A stretch of DNA of 64,000 nt from an uncultured bacterium (GTDB lineage Bacteria; Bacillota; Negativicutes; Veillonellales; Veillonellaceae). How positions within the stretch are numbered: the stretch's first letter is position 1; the number at the start of each line of letters is the position of its first letter. Below, in pieces: positions 17,421 through 26,578 of the stretch. Below the pieces are notes generated by a model. That model did no database searches and was not told the DNA's origin. It saw nothing but the letters and a program-made list of their open reading frames with translations. The stretch lies in the NCBI GenBank assembly GCA_905214495.1, contig CAJMLW010000006.1, positions 22,571 through 86,570 of the forward strand. The letters run 5' to 3'. The translations under genes and the position numbers were made by a program.

Positions 17421-19049
17421 TTATTTCTTATTTTTATTAATAAATGCATCGATTTTACCAATCAAATCATTAACATCAAAATCACCGCGTTCCGCAATCA
17501 TCTTAATGGTTGCTACCTTAGCCATTACTTTCACCATCGGAGTTTTCAATTTCTCAAATTTAGGATTTAAAGAAATCAAATACTCTACGATATCCGGACT
17601 TTGTTTAATCAAATTAGACAACGTAGTTTTTGCATCGATATGGAAACGACCATCTGCATCAGCTGTTAATGGTTCCTCCTCTACCTTTTCGGCCGCTTCT
17701 TGAGCTAGAGACTTATCCTCACCATTGCTACTTCCTGTATTCCCCACGAAATCGGTTTTATCCCAAGTCAACAATGTACGGGAACCTTCTAATTCACGAA
17801 TATGCGTGCAATCTTGCATCATTTCTAGTACACCACGGAATTTACCATTTTCATCGCGCACTGCCGTGTAGATAACATAGATGAATAAGCCTGGTTTGTT
17901 AATCCAAAATTCTGCTTGGCTTTGTTCACCAGAACGGAATTTCTCTACGATTTCTTCTACTACATGAACAGACTTCGCAGGATGGCAATTTTTCACCTCA
18001 CGGCCAATAACGTTGGCGCTGCGCGGGAAAATGCGATGTGGTGTATCACTGTAGAATTTTACGAGTTCATTTTCATCTACATAGGATAAGTCCACAGGCA
18101 GATGACGGAATAACAAATTGATTTGCTCCAATGTCAATTTGCCAGTGGCTACATCTAGAACAGCATCCTTATTTACAGCTGCACCGCCTACAGGACCAAC
18201 ATATTTGGATAATAGACCTGACAAATCGTTTAGGAACTCATTAGATACGGCACCGTTTTGACTGGAGTTATTTCTATTTAAATGCGCCGCAGAATCGTTG
18301 ATGCCCGGCACTACATATAAACCTGGCGGATCAATGATAGCATAACCAATTTCATGATCATTTTTGCTCATGCGCACAAACTCTTCATCGCTTAACAGTT
18401 TATACGATGTTGGCAATAGTACTTCTAACTCTTTAGAGTTCAAATCGCGTAACTTCTCTAACGTTTCTGGTACAGATGCTAAGAATTCTTCGTATTTATC
18501 CTCCCGAAGCAATGCATAAGATGCAGAGATAGCATCCCGTACGCCATCATCAAAGGTCCACATAATACGCGTTGGACGATCAAAACCATGCTCTTCAAGC
18601 ATTGGATACAGTTGATTTTGCTTACGAGATAGATGCGTTCTCCATTGCGCTAAAGAATCAAAAACACCAAGCCACGGGTTCTTAATAAACTTCTCTTGCT
18701 TGAATAGTTCATCAGCCTCAAGAGCAACCTTTTCAACAGCATTGATTTCTTCTAGGTACACCCACAACGGATGATTTTCAGGATACTCATTTTCTGCGCG
18801 AACTAATACGCCATCAAACAAGTTCAATAAATCATCCATCTTATCTAAGATTTCTTCATCCTTGTAAACACCTTTTAAACTTTGCTCTGCATAAGCAAAC
18901 TCATCAGGCGTACAAGTACCTAGTTTTTCTTTCAAAATGCGATTGCCCTCTTCTAAGGACAATTTACCGTCTAAATAATCTTCTTTAATGGACACAATAA
19001 TTCTGTAACGTTCATTGTTAATATCTAGCTTTTGTTTTAATGGATTCAT
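17421..19049 (-). CDS. DUF438 protein with hemerythrin-like, PAS and DUF1858 parts
   Basis: 542 residues from the ATG at 19049 (GGAGG nine bases upstream). The order appears to be an N-terminal DUF438 region (residues 1-85), a hemerythrin-like helical domain with HPLW, TH and HGF-type histidines (about 90-190), a PAS-type region with NVIGREVKNCHP and VIYTAVRDENGKFRGVLEM (about 350-440), and a C-terminal DUF1858 domain (ISLNPKFEKLKTPMVK, 480-540) that is more often N-terminal. Such proteins are thought to sense oxygen, nitric oxide or redox state. No output domain is attached and it is monocistronic. Confidence 0.75.
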   Translation of the reverse strand: MNPLKQKLDINNERYRIIVSIKEDYLDGKLSLEEGNRILKEKLGTCTPDEFAYAEQSLKGVYKDEEILDKMDDLLNLFDGVLVRAENEYPENHPLWVYLEEINAVEKVALEADELFKQEKFIKNPWLGVFDSLAQWRTHLSRKQNQLYPMLEEHGFDRPTRIMWTFDDGVRDAISASYALLREDKYEEFLASVPETLEKLRDLNSKELEVLLPTSYKLLSDEEFVRMSKNDHEIGYAIIDPPGLYVVPGINDSAAHLNRNNSSQNGAVSNEFLNDLSGLLSKYVGPVGGAAVNKDAVLDVATGKLTLEQINLLFRHLPVDLSYVDENELVKFYSDTPHRIFPRSANVIGREVKNCHPAKSVHVVEEIVEKFRSGEQSQAEFWINKPGLFIYVIYTAVRDENGKFRGVLEMMQDCTHIRELEGSRTLLTWDKTDFVGNTGSSNGEDKSLAQEAAEKVEEEPLTADADGRFHIDAKTTLSNLIKQSPDIVEYLISLNPKFEKLKTPMVKVMAKVATIKMIAERGDFDVNDLIGKIDAFINKNKK

Positions 19050-19217
19050 ATGCGTATACCTCCAAGAGACACAGACTATGACTATGTACAAAATATTATT
19101 AATATAATATGTATATTTTCATTATATTTATTTTGAAAGTAATTTTCAGTTGCTATAGTCACAACTCTATAATTTAATATCAAATTATTAGTCCATCCAC
19201 TACACAGCTTTCATAAA

Positions 19218-19249
19218 GAAAAAAGCACCCATACAATGTATGAGTGCAT
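19218..19249 (-). terminator. Intrinsic terminator of the TonB-like gene pair
   Basis: On the minus strand GCACTCATAC-ATT-GTATGGGTGC is followed by six T, just after the stop at 19254. Confidence 0.8.
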
Positions 19250-19253
19250 TCTG

Positions 19254-19604
19254 TTATTTCCTTAAATCAATATATTCAGTTTTAGATGCCTCTACAGGAT
19301 TGCCATTACTATCCGTAGCCGGTGTAAATTTCCATGTAGAAATCGTGTTCACAATGGATGCATCCGCATCACTACTGCCAGTAGTTCCTTGTAATTCTAC
19401 ATGAGAAACGGATCCATCGGTATTAATAGTAAAGTTTACATTAACAACAGTTGCATCACCAGCATAACCATGTAGCACACCAGAATCAAAACCCGGTGTA
19501 GATACTGCTTTTGGTGCTTCATAAGGTGTGGCCGCCATAGAAACAACGGCAGACATGGACATAATTAAGGCCGTTAAGGCAACACAACGCAATACATTAC
19601 TCAT
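19254..19604 (-). CDS. Small exported TonB C-terminal-like protein
   Basis: 116 residues. A signal peptide (residues 1-24, ending SMAA) precedes one small domain with the TonB C-terminal pattern: VNVNFTINTDGSVSHVELQGTTGSSDADASIV and ISTWKFTPA. There is no transmembrane anchor or proline-rich spanner, so it is not a classical energy-transducing TonB. It lies 11 bp after a second protein of the same family, so the two probably form one operon and arose by duplication. Role unknown; periplasm expected since Veillonella has an outer membrane. Confidence 0.65.
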   Translation of the reverse strand: MSNVLRCVALTALIMSMSAVVSMAATPYEAPKAVSTPGFDSGVLHGYAGDATVVNVNFTINTDGSVSHVELQGTTGSSDADASIVNTISTWKFTPATDSNGNPVEASKTEYIDLRK

Positions 19605-19615
19605 CAGCTTTCTCC

Positions 19616-20092
19616 TTATTTTGCCTTAGGACCATTCGCTTTCGCATTTACATCAGATGCATGATTATCGTTAGACTGTGATTTGTCTACCGTCAATTTA
19701 CCATTACCAGACTTAGCAGGAGCATCAACCTTTGGTAATGTGATTGTCATACCGATGATGGATGCATGGGCTTTTTGATCTGTGCCAATAGCCGGCGTAA
19801 ATTCCCATTGTCTAATGGCAGCTTTCACAGCCTCATCAACAGGGCCATAACCAGAGGATTGTTCTACAAATACGTTTTCAACCTTACCTTGTTTGTTAAT
19901 CAAGAAACGGACACGCATATGATCTGCAATGGTAATTCCATTTGGAATAGCTGGCATTGTAGGTTTAACGATGGATACCTCCCGAGGCGCTTTTGTAAAT
20001 CTGCCCGCAGTCGCATCAGCGTGAGCAGGCATCATAGCACCTACAGCAAATGTAAGAATAGCAGCACAAGCGAATCGAGTTAATATATTCAT
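19616..20092 (-). CDS. Exported TonB C-terminal domain protein
   Basis: 158 residues from the ATG at 20092, preceded by GAGGGGGAACAAACC; the upstream extension of the frame is AT-rich and lacks a ribosome site. Signal peptide with cleavage near PAHADA. The TonB-C pattern MRVRFLINKQGKVENVFVEQ, then SSGYGPVDEAV and IRQWEFTPA is clear. The C-terminal 50 residues are a hydrophilic tail (SQSNDNHASDVNAK). First gene of a two-gene unit with the protein at 19254. It may act with an unlinked ExbB/ExbD or have another envelope role. Confidence 0.65.
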   Translation of the reverse strand: MNILTRFACAAILTFAVGAMMPAHADATAGRFTKAPREVSIVKPTMPAIPNGITIADHMRVRFLINKQGKVENVFVEQSSGYGPVDEAVKAAIRQWEFTPAIGTDQKAHASIIGMTITLPKVDAPAKSGNGKLTVDKSQSNDNHASDVNAKANGPKAK

Positions 20093-20320
20093 GGTTTGTT
20101 CCCCCTCATAATTAATATAATAAATATACATATATAATACTCGATAAAGATGAAGAAAAAAATACCCAACTGCAAAATGTAGTCTATTAGTAAAAAATAT
20201 ATTTATAGAATAATTTTTATTGATAATTTTTCTCATTTATGATATATTGATTTCAAGATAACTGTTCGGACTTACATATCAAGTTGATATGACAAAAAAA
20301 TTACACAAAGGAGGTTCATC

Positions 20321-20416
20321 ATGAGACGTAGAAAGCGTATTCAAATGAAGGTCATGATGGTACTTGGTATCGTTGCCCTCGTTGGGCCAAACCATCTACA
20401 ATCTCTCATCCACTAA
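20321..20416 (+). CDS. 31-residue basic/hydrophobic small protein or leader peptide
   Basis: Starts ATG at 20321 with a very strong AAAGGAGG site seven bases upstream. The product begins MRRRKRIQMK, followed by a hydrophobic stretch VMMVLGIVALVG, and ends LQSLIH. An ATATCAAGTTGATAT inverted repeat precedes it (20276-20290), and an intrinsic terminator lies 40 bases after its stop, before the Mn/Zn uptake operon. It could be a membrane microprotein, a leader peptide for the operon, or a toxin-like peptide. I do not recognise the family. Confidence 0.5.
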   Translation: MRRRKRIQMKVMMVLGIVALVGPNHLQSLIH

Positions 20417-20454
20417 ACGATCGTGACCTTAGCAGAAAACCGTATAACTGCCAC

Positions 20455-20485
20455 TAGCCGCTACGTTAGTAGCGGCTATTTTTCC
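20455..20485 (+). terminator. Terminator between small ORF and metal-uptake operon
   Basis: TAGCCGCTAC-gtta-GTAGCGGCTA is followed by TTTTTCC. It stands 70 bases before the binding-protein gene on the same strand and could act as an attenuator if transcription starts upstream of the 31-codon ORF. Confidence 0.8.
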
Positions 20486-20554
20486 GCTTAAATAAGGGTA
20501 GTTAACAAGATAACTAAAAATTTTAAACTTAGTACCTACAAAAGGAGGTTTATT

Positions 20555-21496
20555 ATGAAATTTAATCGAATCTTATTAGTCGTCGTATCATTAGCACTTA
20601 TGTTGTTCGCATTAGCAGGCTGTGGAAAAGATGCAGCGCAAGACAGTCAGAAAAAATTAAATGTTGTAGCTACTACTACAATGTTAACGGATTTAGTAAA
20701 AGAAATCGGCGGTGATCATGTATCTGTACAAGGACTCATGGGCCCTGGCGTAGATCCTCACCTCTATCAAGCGAGCGCCGGCGATGTAACAACTATGTCC
20801 AAGGCAGATGTTGTAGTGTACAACGGCATTCACTTAGAAGGTAAAATGGGTTCTATTTTCGACAATTTAACAAAACAAAATAAAGCTACCATCCGCGTAT
20901 CTGACGCTATTGATCCAGCCACTCTACTCGACTTTGACGAAGAAGATGGCGTGAAAACTAAAGATCCTCATATTTGGTTCGATGTAGCGAATTGGAAACT
21001 TGCAGCCAAGGCTGTATACGAAGGACTTTCAAAAGCAGATCCAGCTCACAAAGAGGATTTCAAAAAACGGTATGATGCATACCTCACTAAATTAGATGAA
21101 ACAGATGCATACATCAAAGTTCAAGCAGAATCAATTCCTAAAGAATCTCGCGTTCTAGTAACAGCACACGATGCCTTCCAATACTTTGCTCGCGCGTACG
21201 GCTTTGAAGTAAAAGGTTTGCAAGGTGTTAGTACCGCTACAGAAGCAGGCACACAAGATGTGAATGAACTTGTGCAATTCATCGTAGATCACAAAATTAA
21301 AGCGATCTTCGTAGAATCTTCTGTACCGCACAAAACAATTGAAGCCGTTCAAGAAGCGGCTAAGGCTAAAGGCTGGAATGTTGCTATCGGTGGCGAATTA
21401 TACTCCGACTCCCTCGGTTCTGAAGGCACTGAAGGTGGCACATATATCGGCATGGTAAAAGCCAATATCGATACCATCGCTAAAGCACTTAAATAA
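20555..21496 (+). CDS. Metal ABC transporter substrate-binding lipoprotein (Mn/Zn, cluster A-I)
   Basis: 313 residues. Lipoprotein signal with LAGC, acylated Cys at residue 23. The metal ligands typical of PsaA/MntA/ZnuA are present: DPHLYQ, DPHIWFD, then VESSVP and YSDSLG near the C-terminus. The absence of a histidine-rich loop favours manganese (PsaA/MntA) over zinc (ZnuA), but this is inference. Strong AAAGGAGG site. First gene of a four-gene operon with ATPase and two permeases that follow with 11-base spacing and then overlaps. Confidence 0.88.
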   Translation: MKFNRILLVVVSLALMLFALAGCGKDAAQDSQKKLNVVATTTMLTDLVKEIGGDHVSVQGLMGPGVDPHLYQASAGDVTTMSKADVVVYNGIHLEGKMGSIFDNLTKQNKATIRVSDAIDPATLLDFDEEDGVKTKDPHIWFDVANWKLAAKAVYEGLSKADPAHKEDFKKRYDAYLTKLDETDAYIKVQAESIPKESRVLVTAHDAFQYFARAYGFEVKGLQGVSTATEAGTQDVNELVQFIVDHKIKAIFVESSVPHKTIEAVQEAAKAKGWNVAIGGELYSDSLGSEGTEGGTYIGMVKANIDTIAKALK

Positions 21497-21507
21497 AGGA
21501 GGTCTCT

Positions 21508-22239
21508 ATGGAATGGGCCGTTGAAGTTGAAGATATGACCGTAGCCTATACGACAAAACCCGTATTATGGGACGTAGATATGAAGGTCCCCATCGGTTCC
21601 TTAGCGGCCATCGTCGGCCCTAATGGAGCTGGTAAATCTACATTATTAAAGGCCATGTTAGGCCTATTAACAGTTATCTCAGGTAGTGTTAAGTTTTATA
21701 TCGACCACCACCTTGCAATGGACAAAAAGGATTACAAGAAAATCGCCTATGTACCTCAAAGCGGTAGCGTAGACTGGGATTTTCCTACTACCGTATTAGA
21801 CGTTGTACTTATGGGCCGCTATGGTCATCTAGGTTGGTTCAAACGACCAAGTAAAAAGGATAAGGAGCTCGCCCTCTCCATGATTGAAAAAATGGGCATG
21901 AGCGACTATGTAAACAGGCAAATTCGTCAGCTTTCAGGGGGCCAACAACAGCGTGTATTCCTCGCAAGAGCCCTCGTACAAGAGGCAGATATTTATCTCA
22001 TGGACGAGCCCTTCAAGGGCGTCGATAAAACGACGGAACACGCCATTATCTCCCTATTACAAGAAATGAAAGCACGTGGCAAAACGGTCATCGTCGTACA
22101 CCACGATTTAAATACGGTACCTCAATATTTCGACTGGGTAACGATGGTCAATAAGCAAACTATTGCCTATGGTCCCGTAGTAGATACCTTTACTGACGAA
22201 GCCATCGAGCGCACCTACGGCAAGGGGAGGATTCTATGA
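21508..22239 (+). CDS. Metal ABC transporter ATP-binding protein
   Basis: 243 residues. Walker A GPNGAGKST near residue 37, signature LSGGQQQR near 143, Walker B IYLMDEP near 163, and the H-loop histidine in VVHHDL. It resembles MntB/ZnuC-type ATPases that energise the binding protein upstream. AAAGGAGG site before ATG. Its stop overlaps the start of the first permease (ATGA), so translation is coupled. Confidence 0.9.
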   Translation: MEWAVEVEDMTVAYTTKPVLWDVDMKVPIGSLAAIVGPNGAGKSTLLKAMLGLLTVISGSVKFYIDHHLAMDKKDYKKIAYVPQSGSVDWDFPTTVLDVVLMGRYGHLGWFKRPSKKDKELALSMIEKMGMSDYVNRQIRQLSGGQQQRVFLARALVQEADIYLMDEPFKGVDKTTEHAIISLLQEMKARGKTVIVVHHDLNTVPQYFDWVTMVNKQTIAYGPVVDTFTDEAIERTYGKGRIL

Positions 22240-23099
22240 CCATACTCCAATCCTATACGACACAGATGGTATTACTCGGCACGGCGCTCTTGGGCCTTGC
22301 CAGTGGTATTGCAGGCACCTTTGCAGTACTGCGCAAGGAAAGCCTCATCGGTGACGGCCTCTCTCACGCGGCACTGCCTGGTGTAGTCATCGCATTCTTG
22401 CTGACCGGTATAAAAGACATTGAGGTACTGATTATAGGTGCTGCCCTGTCCTCTATCACTGCAGCGTGGCTTATTACCATCACCGTTGAAAACAGTAAAA
22501 TCAAATTCGATGGCGCTCTAGCTACTATACTATCTGCTTTCTTTGGTCTTGGTATGGTTCTACTCACCTACCTTCAAAGCCTAAACAATGCAGGTCAGGC
22601 GGGCCTTTCAAAATTTATATTTGGACAGGCCGCCACCATATTAGCCCGCGATGTGTACATTACATCGGCGGCAGCGCTCATCATTATCGTTTTAACAGCA
22701 TTATTTTGGAAAGAGCTAAAACTCATCTCTTTTGACGTAGAATACGCTAAAACATTGCAAATTCCCGTCACCTTTACACTCATTTTATACAGATCACTAT
22801 TGATCATGACCATCATCATCGGCATTCAATCAGTAGGGGCGATCTTAATCAGTTCCCTACTCATTGCACCCGCCGTAGGGGCTCGTCAATGGACAAATAA
22901 GCTAGGTACCATGTGTATACTAGCAGGATGTTTCGGCATGGTATCTGCTATGGGTGGTACCATTTGGAGTACAACAGTACAAAAACTGCCTACAGGTCCT
23001 GCGATCATCGTCATTCTGTCGGTTATCGTACTGTTGAGCCTCATCTTTGCACCTAATAGAGGCATTTTGTGGCAATTCCGGAAAAGAGGTGCCCCATGA
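22236..23099 (+). CDS. Metal ABC transporter permease, first of two
   Basis: 287 residues with eight or nine hydrophobic helices, ABC-3 family (ZnuB/MntC type). The motif GDGLSHAALPGV near residue 40 is the family signature. It overlaps the ATPase gene by four bases and the next permease by four bases. Two permease genes instead of one suggest a heterodimeric channel, as in SitCD/MntCD systems. Confidence 0.88.
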   Translation: MTILQSYTTQMVLLGTALLGLASGIAGTFAVLRKESLIGDGLSHAALPGVVIAFLLTGIKDIEVLIIGAALSSITAAWLITITVENSKIKFDGALATILSAFFGLGMVLLTYLQSLNNAGQAGLSKFIFGQAATILARDVYITSAAALIIIVLTALFWKELKLISFDVEYAKTLQIPVTFTLILYRSLLIMTIIIGIQSVGAILISSLLIAPAVGARQWTNKLGTMCILAGCFGMVSAMGGTIWSTTVQKLPTGPAIIVILSVIVLLSLIFAPNRGILWQFRKRGAP

Positions 23100-24196
23100 C
23101 AGTACATACAGAGATTTTACTCATCGCCATTGCAGTATCAATCGCGTGCTCTATCCCTGGTGTATTCCTCGTGCTGCGCCGCATGTCCATGATGGCCGAC
23201 GCCATTACGCACACCGTATTTCTCGGCATCGTACTCGCGTTCTTCGTGACCGAAGACTTAAACTCACCTTTGCTTCTAGTAGGGGCAACGCTAGTCGGCG
23301 TAGGAACGGTATGGCTTACAGAGATGATTCATAACACGGGCCTCGTCAACGAAGACGCATCCATTGGTATCATCTTCCCTCTCCTCTTCTCCATTGCCAT
23401 CATCCTCGTCAGTCTCTATAGCGGCAACGCACACCTTGACGTAGATACGGCACTTCTGGGGGAAATCGCGTTCGCTCCATTCGACAGATGGATTGTAAAC
23501 GGCGCTGACTTAGGTCCTGTATCACTATGGATTTCTCTAGGGGTAGCGGTCATCAACCTCATATTAGTTATGCTCTTCTACAAGGAATTGCAGCTATCTA
23601 CCTTCGATCCACTATTAGCAGGGCTCTTCGGTTTCATGCCCGTCCTCATCCACTACGTGCTCATGACCATGGTATCCCTCACCGTGGTGGCCTCCTTCCA
23701 AGCGGTAGGTGCCATCCTCGTTATCGGTCTCATGATTGGACCTGCGGTTATCGCTTATTTATGGACGGACTCTGTGAAAGCCATGCTCATTAGCAGTATC
23801 ATCATCGGCATTATCTGTGCCGTCATCGGTACAGAAGTGGCTTTCACCCTAGACGTATCCATTGCAGGCGCTATCGCAACAACGATCGGTGTCGCTTTAT
23901 TAATTGCCGTTATTTGCACGCCAAAGACAGGCTATATCGCAACCTATCTTCGGCAACGCCACTTGCGTCGTCACTATCGAGAAACGATGATGCTCTGCCA
24001 CATCTATACCCATATGAACACACCTGTGGCAGCCATTGAAAACGGTATCGGTACCATTCACGAACACTTGAACTGGAAGCCAGACTATACACACCAAGCC
24101 GCATCACACCTTAAGAAACAAGGCTTGTTGTATGTAACAAATGGGTACTATATGCTGACCGATAAAGGTGTGGCGCAAGTTAAAGAAATTATTTAA
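23096..24196 (+). CDS. Metal ABC permease fused to a winged-helix domain
   Basis: 366 residues from the ATG at 23096, overlapping the upstream stop (ATGA) with GAGGT before it. The first 280 residues are an ABC-3 permease (MADAITHTVFLGIV signature near 32). After the last helix comes a cytoplasmic tail of about 80 residues rich in basic residues (RQRHLRRHYRE) that ends in a winged-helix-like fold (HQAASHLKKQGLLYVTNGYY, LTDKGVAQV) resembling the DNA-binding part of DtxR/MntR regulators. Similar fusions are known in Mn transport operons; whether the tail binds DNA or senses metal is unknown. Confidence 0.85.
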   Translation: MTVHTEILLIAIAVSIACSIPGVFLVLRRMSMMADAITHTVFLGIVLAFFVTEDLNSPLLLVGATLVGVGTVWLTEMIHNTGLVNEDASIGIIFPLLFSIAIILVSLYSGNAHLDVDTALLGEIAFAPFDRWIVNGADLGPVSLWISLGVAVINLILVMLFYKELQLSTFDPLLAGLFGFMPVLIHYVLMTMVSLTVVASFQAVGAILVIGLMIGPAVIAYLWTDSVKAMLISSIIIGIICAVIGTEVAFTLDVSIAGAIATTIGVALLIAVICTPKTGYIATYLRQRHLRRHYRETMMLCHIYTHMNTPVAAIENGIGTIHEHLNWKPDYTHQAASHLKKQGLLYVTNGYYMLTDKGVAQVKEII

Positions 24197-24285
24197 TAAA
24201 CCATATGGGTTTTGGTAAGCACAATGATAGACAAATCCGTATAGTTTAATTAAATGAATTGTAGAAACTTAATATTTTTCCCCAT

Positions 24286-24331
24286 AAAAAAGAAGCTGAA
24301 ATCAATACAAAGATTTCAGCTTCTTTTATTT
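24286..24331 (+). terminator. Terminator of the metal-uptake operon
   Basis: GAAGCTGAAATC-aatacaaa-GATTTCAGCTTC followed by TTTTATTTT; the A-rich left side also gives a U-tract for the convergent GNAT gene on the minus strand. Confidence 0.85.
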
Positions 24332-24392
24332 TAATCAATAGTGTTACAGACATTAAAAATAGTAGGATTCACGACCATAAATAAATTTTCCT

Positions 24393-24881
24393 CTACAATT
24401 CAAGGCGCATCTGATACCATTTGGCACCGCCATGATTCGACGTTGACGGCCCTTCATTTATAAAACCAAACTTGGCATAATAAGGGATTTTTTCTTCCTT
24501 ACAAGTTAGAATAACACCCTTACGTTTTTCCTCTCTCGCAAGATTGATAAAAGCCTCAATTAACTTACCACCTACACCACGATTCCGGTATTCTGGCATT
24601 GTATTTAGGCCAAAAATCATCTGCCATGCCCCATCAGGATTGTGCATAGATGCATCAGCAAACATCTCATCGATTAGGATTTCATCATCCGTTACAAATC
24701 CATCGATAAAACCAATCGGCGTATCGCCATCAAAGGCAATTAAAAACTGGCCTGCATAATGGTCTAATCGTTCCTTAAAAGCCTCACGAGGCGCCGCCTC
24801 AGCAGGCGGAAAACAAGTTGCTTCTATATGTGTCACTAAATCTAAATCTGCGGTTGTCGCTTTTCGTATTAATATATCCAT
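24393..24881 (-). CDS. GNAT-family N-acetyltransferase
   Basis: About 162 residues from the ATG at 24881, where GGAG stands six bases upstream; an in-frame ATG at 24893 has no clear site. The acetyl-CoA motif A is visible as FGLNTMPEYRNRGVGGKLIEAF, followed by KGVILTCKEEKIPYYAKFGF. Substrate unknown. First of three GNAT genes in this 3-kb stretch that are not close homologues of one another. Confidence 0.8.
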   Translation of the reverse strand: MDILIRKATTADLDLVTHIEATCFPPAEAAPREAFKERLDHYAGQFLIAFDGDTPIGFIDGFVTDDEILIDEMFADASMHNPDGAWQMIFGLNTMPEYRNRGVGGKLIEAFINLAREEKRKGVILTCKEEKIPYYAKFGFINEGPSTSNHGGAKWYQMRLEL

Positions 24882-24933
24882 ATCCTTCTCCATCGCATCT
24901 ACATATCTGTTTTAGTATATACCGTTTACATAA

Positions 24934-24974
24934 CAAAGGCTACACGTAACTCTATGTACGTGTAGCCTTTTATT
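24934..24974 (-). terminator. Terminator after the second GNAT gene
   Basis: AAGGCTACACGTA / TACGTGTAGCCTT hairpin with T-rich flank both ways, between the GNAT genes at 24393 and 25017. Confidence 0.7.
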
Positions 24975-25016
24975 AACAATTTGCCCACCTACTTGCTATA
25001 CAGATTATCCGACCAA

Positions 25017-25436
25017 TTATCTTTTTGTATATTTAGGTACATTACGATATTGCATCGGCAAAGAATTTTCTTTTATTTTAAAGCCATGCTTCTCGTAAAA
25101 TAGTGCATTCTTACTATCACCAATCATAACATTAATGTACAAGTAAGACTTATAAGCGTCTTTCACCATTTCTAACAAATGACCAGCAATACCTTGGCCA
25201 TGATTCTCAGGATGAACCAAAACATAATTGATGAAGCATACCAGCTCGCTGTCATCCATGAAACGAATAAGACCAACTAAACGATCGCCGTCCCACGCAG
25301 AAATCACACGAGATGAATTCATTAGAGCCTTGTGTAGACGGTCTGGATATTTACCTACTACCCAACGAACAGACAGAAATAAATCTGCTACTTGCTGGGA
25401 AGTAAAAATTTTTTCTTCAGTATACTTAATAGTCAT
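25017..25436 (-). CDS. GNAT-family N-acetyltransferase
   Basis: 139 residues. The motif A region reads NYVLVHPENHGQGIAGHLLE, with an ATVIGDSKNA-like stretch (INVMIGDSKNALFYEKHGF) typical of the last beta strands. GAAGG precedes the ATG. It is followed after 14 bp upstream by the nuclease-like gene at 25451, probably cotranscribed. Substrate unknown. Confidence 0.8.
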   Translation of the reverse strand: MTIKYTEEKIFTSQQVADLFLSVRWVVGKYPDRLHKALMNSSRVISAWDGDRLVGLIRFMDDSELVCFINYVLVHPENHGQGIAGHLLEMVKDAYKSYLYINVMIGDSKNALFYEKHGFKIKENSLPMQYRNVPKYTKR

Positions 25437-25450
25437 AAAAAACCTTCACA

Positions 25451-26524
25451 TTATCTAAACGTCCAAGGATTTCTTAAAGTAGCAGCCTTATTAAAGGTTA
25501 ATGTGCATAGTGTAGGATTTTCACTATCTAAGTAAGCAATAAAAACAATTTTATCAATCATTTTTTCTTTTACCATCATCGCCTTTACAGCGTCTTGATG
25601 TATATATTGACGAAGCAATTCAGGAAGAGTAAACCGAATACTAAGGCTAGGACTCTCAGAATTATTAATAATTGGTACTATAATCCACTCATCGGGCTTT
25701 TCTGGATTAAAATGTATTGTAACGTCCTGATGTGGATTAGTTTTCAATAACTCATTAAATTCTGAATTAGCTAGTAGAGGAATCATATATACACTATTTA
25801 TTGTAGCCAAATATATAAATTGATTTTCAATATTATTCTTTAAATCCATTATCAGATTTTTCAAATCAATATCAAATAAAGACTCATCCCAACAATAAGA
25901 AGATCTCCTATGATATGCCACTTCATCACGAATTAATTCTGAAAACGCCATTTTGAAACTATTAAATTGAGTATCATCTATATCTGAATTATCCATCAAT
26001 GCATCTATTATTTGTTGAATGAGGTCTATGATATCTTTATATACATCACTAGATAAATCAATTAAATGTATTTTATGAGCAATTGCATAACGTTGTGCAG
26101 GATCTGAAAAACCAGATGTAGAAAAGATAGCATAATGATATTGATAACGTTTAACAGATAATTGCTCTGTACTCAAATTTACAGTAGCGTAATTAGTATT
26201 AATATCATTTAAAATACCAACGCCCACTCTAACTCTATCAATACCAACTTTTGTGTTTGCATAACACTTTGCTTCTATAAATAAGCGCAAAGGATATACA
26301 AAGGGAGGCGTTATTTTAAAAGTCCCCAATGTGTCAAACTGATGATAACCTCCACGTCCTCGAACATTTAAACCATTATGTTTACTTTCTATTTCTTGTT
26401 CGCCATGCGGTACACCAGGTTCATAAGGAATATTGCACTCTGTAATTACTTCATAACCATTCACTTCAATAAGTTTTGATAATACTTTCTCTAAAAGGTA
26501 TCCTTTTGCCTGCTGTTTATTCAT
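25451..26524 (-). CDS. Restriction-endonuclease-like protein with PD-(D/E)XK signature
   Basis: 357 residues. D64 in HQFDTLG followed by E84-A-K86 in LFIEAKC forms the D-(X)n-E-X-K core of PD-(D/E)XK nucleases, in an Mrr-like arrangement with an N-terminal GYLLEKVLSKLIEVNGYEV helix. The rest is hydrophilic with no clear second domain. No methyltransferase is directly attached, though a restriction-modification operon starts 1.1 kb upstream on the same strand. It could be a type IV or solitary nuclease. AGGAGA site before ATG. Confidence 0.6.
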   Translation of the reverse strand: MNKQQAKGYLLEKVLSKLIEVNGYEVITECNIPYEPGVPHGEQEIESKHNGLNVRGRGGYHQFDTLGTFKITPPFVYPLRLFIEAKCYANTKVGIDRVRVGVGILNDINTNYATVNLSTEQLSVKRYQYHYAIFSTSGFSDPAQRYAIAHKIHLIDLSSDVYKDIIDLIQQIIDALMDNSDIDDTQFNSFKMAFSELIRDEVAYHRRSSYCWDESLFDIDLKNLIMDLKNNIENQFIYLATINSVYMIPLLANSEFNELLKTNPHQDVTIHFNPEKPDEWIIVPIINNSESPSLSIRFTLPELLRQYIHQDAVKAMMVKEKMIDKIVFIAYLDSENPTLCTLTFNKAATLRNPWTFR

Positions 26525-26578
26525 GCTAAAGCTCTCCTAAATTATAAGTGCAAAACATATTTCGCTACAATATCTTGC

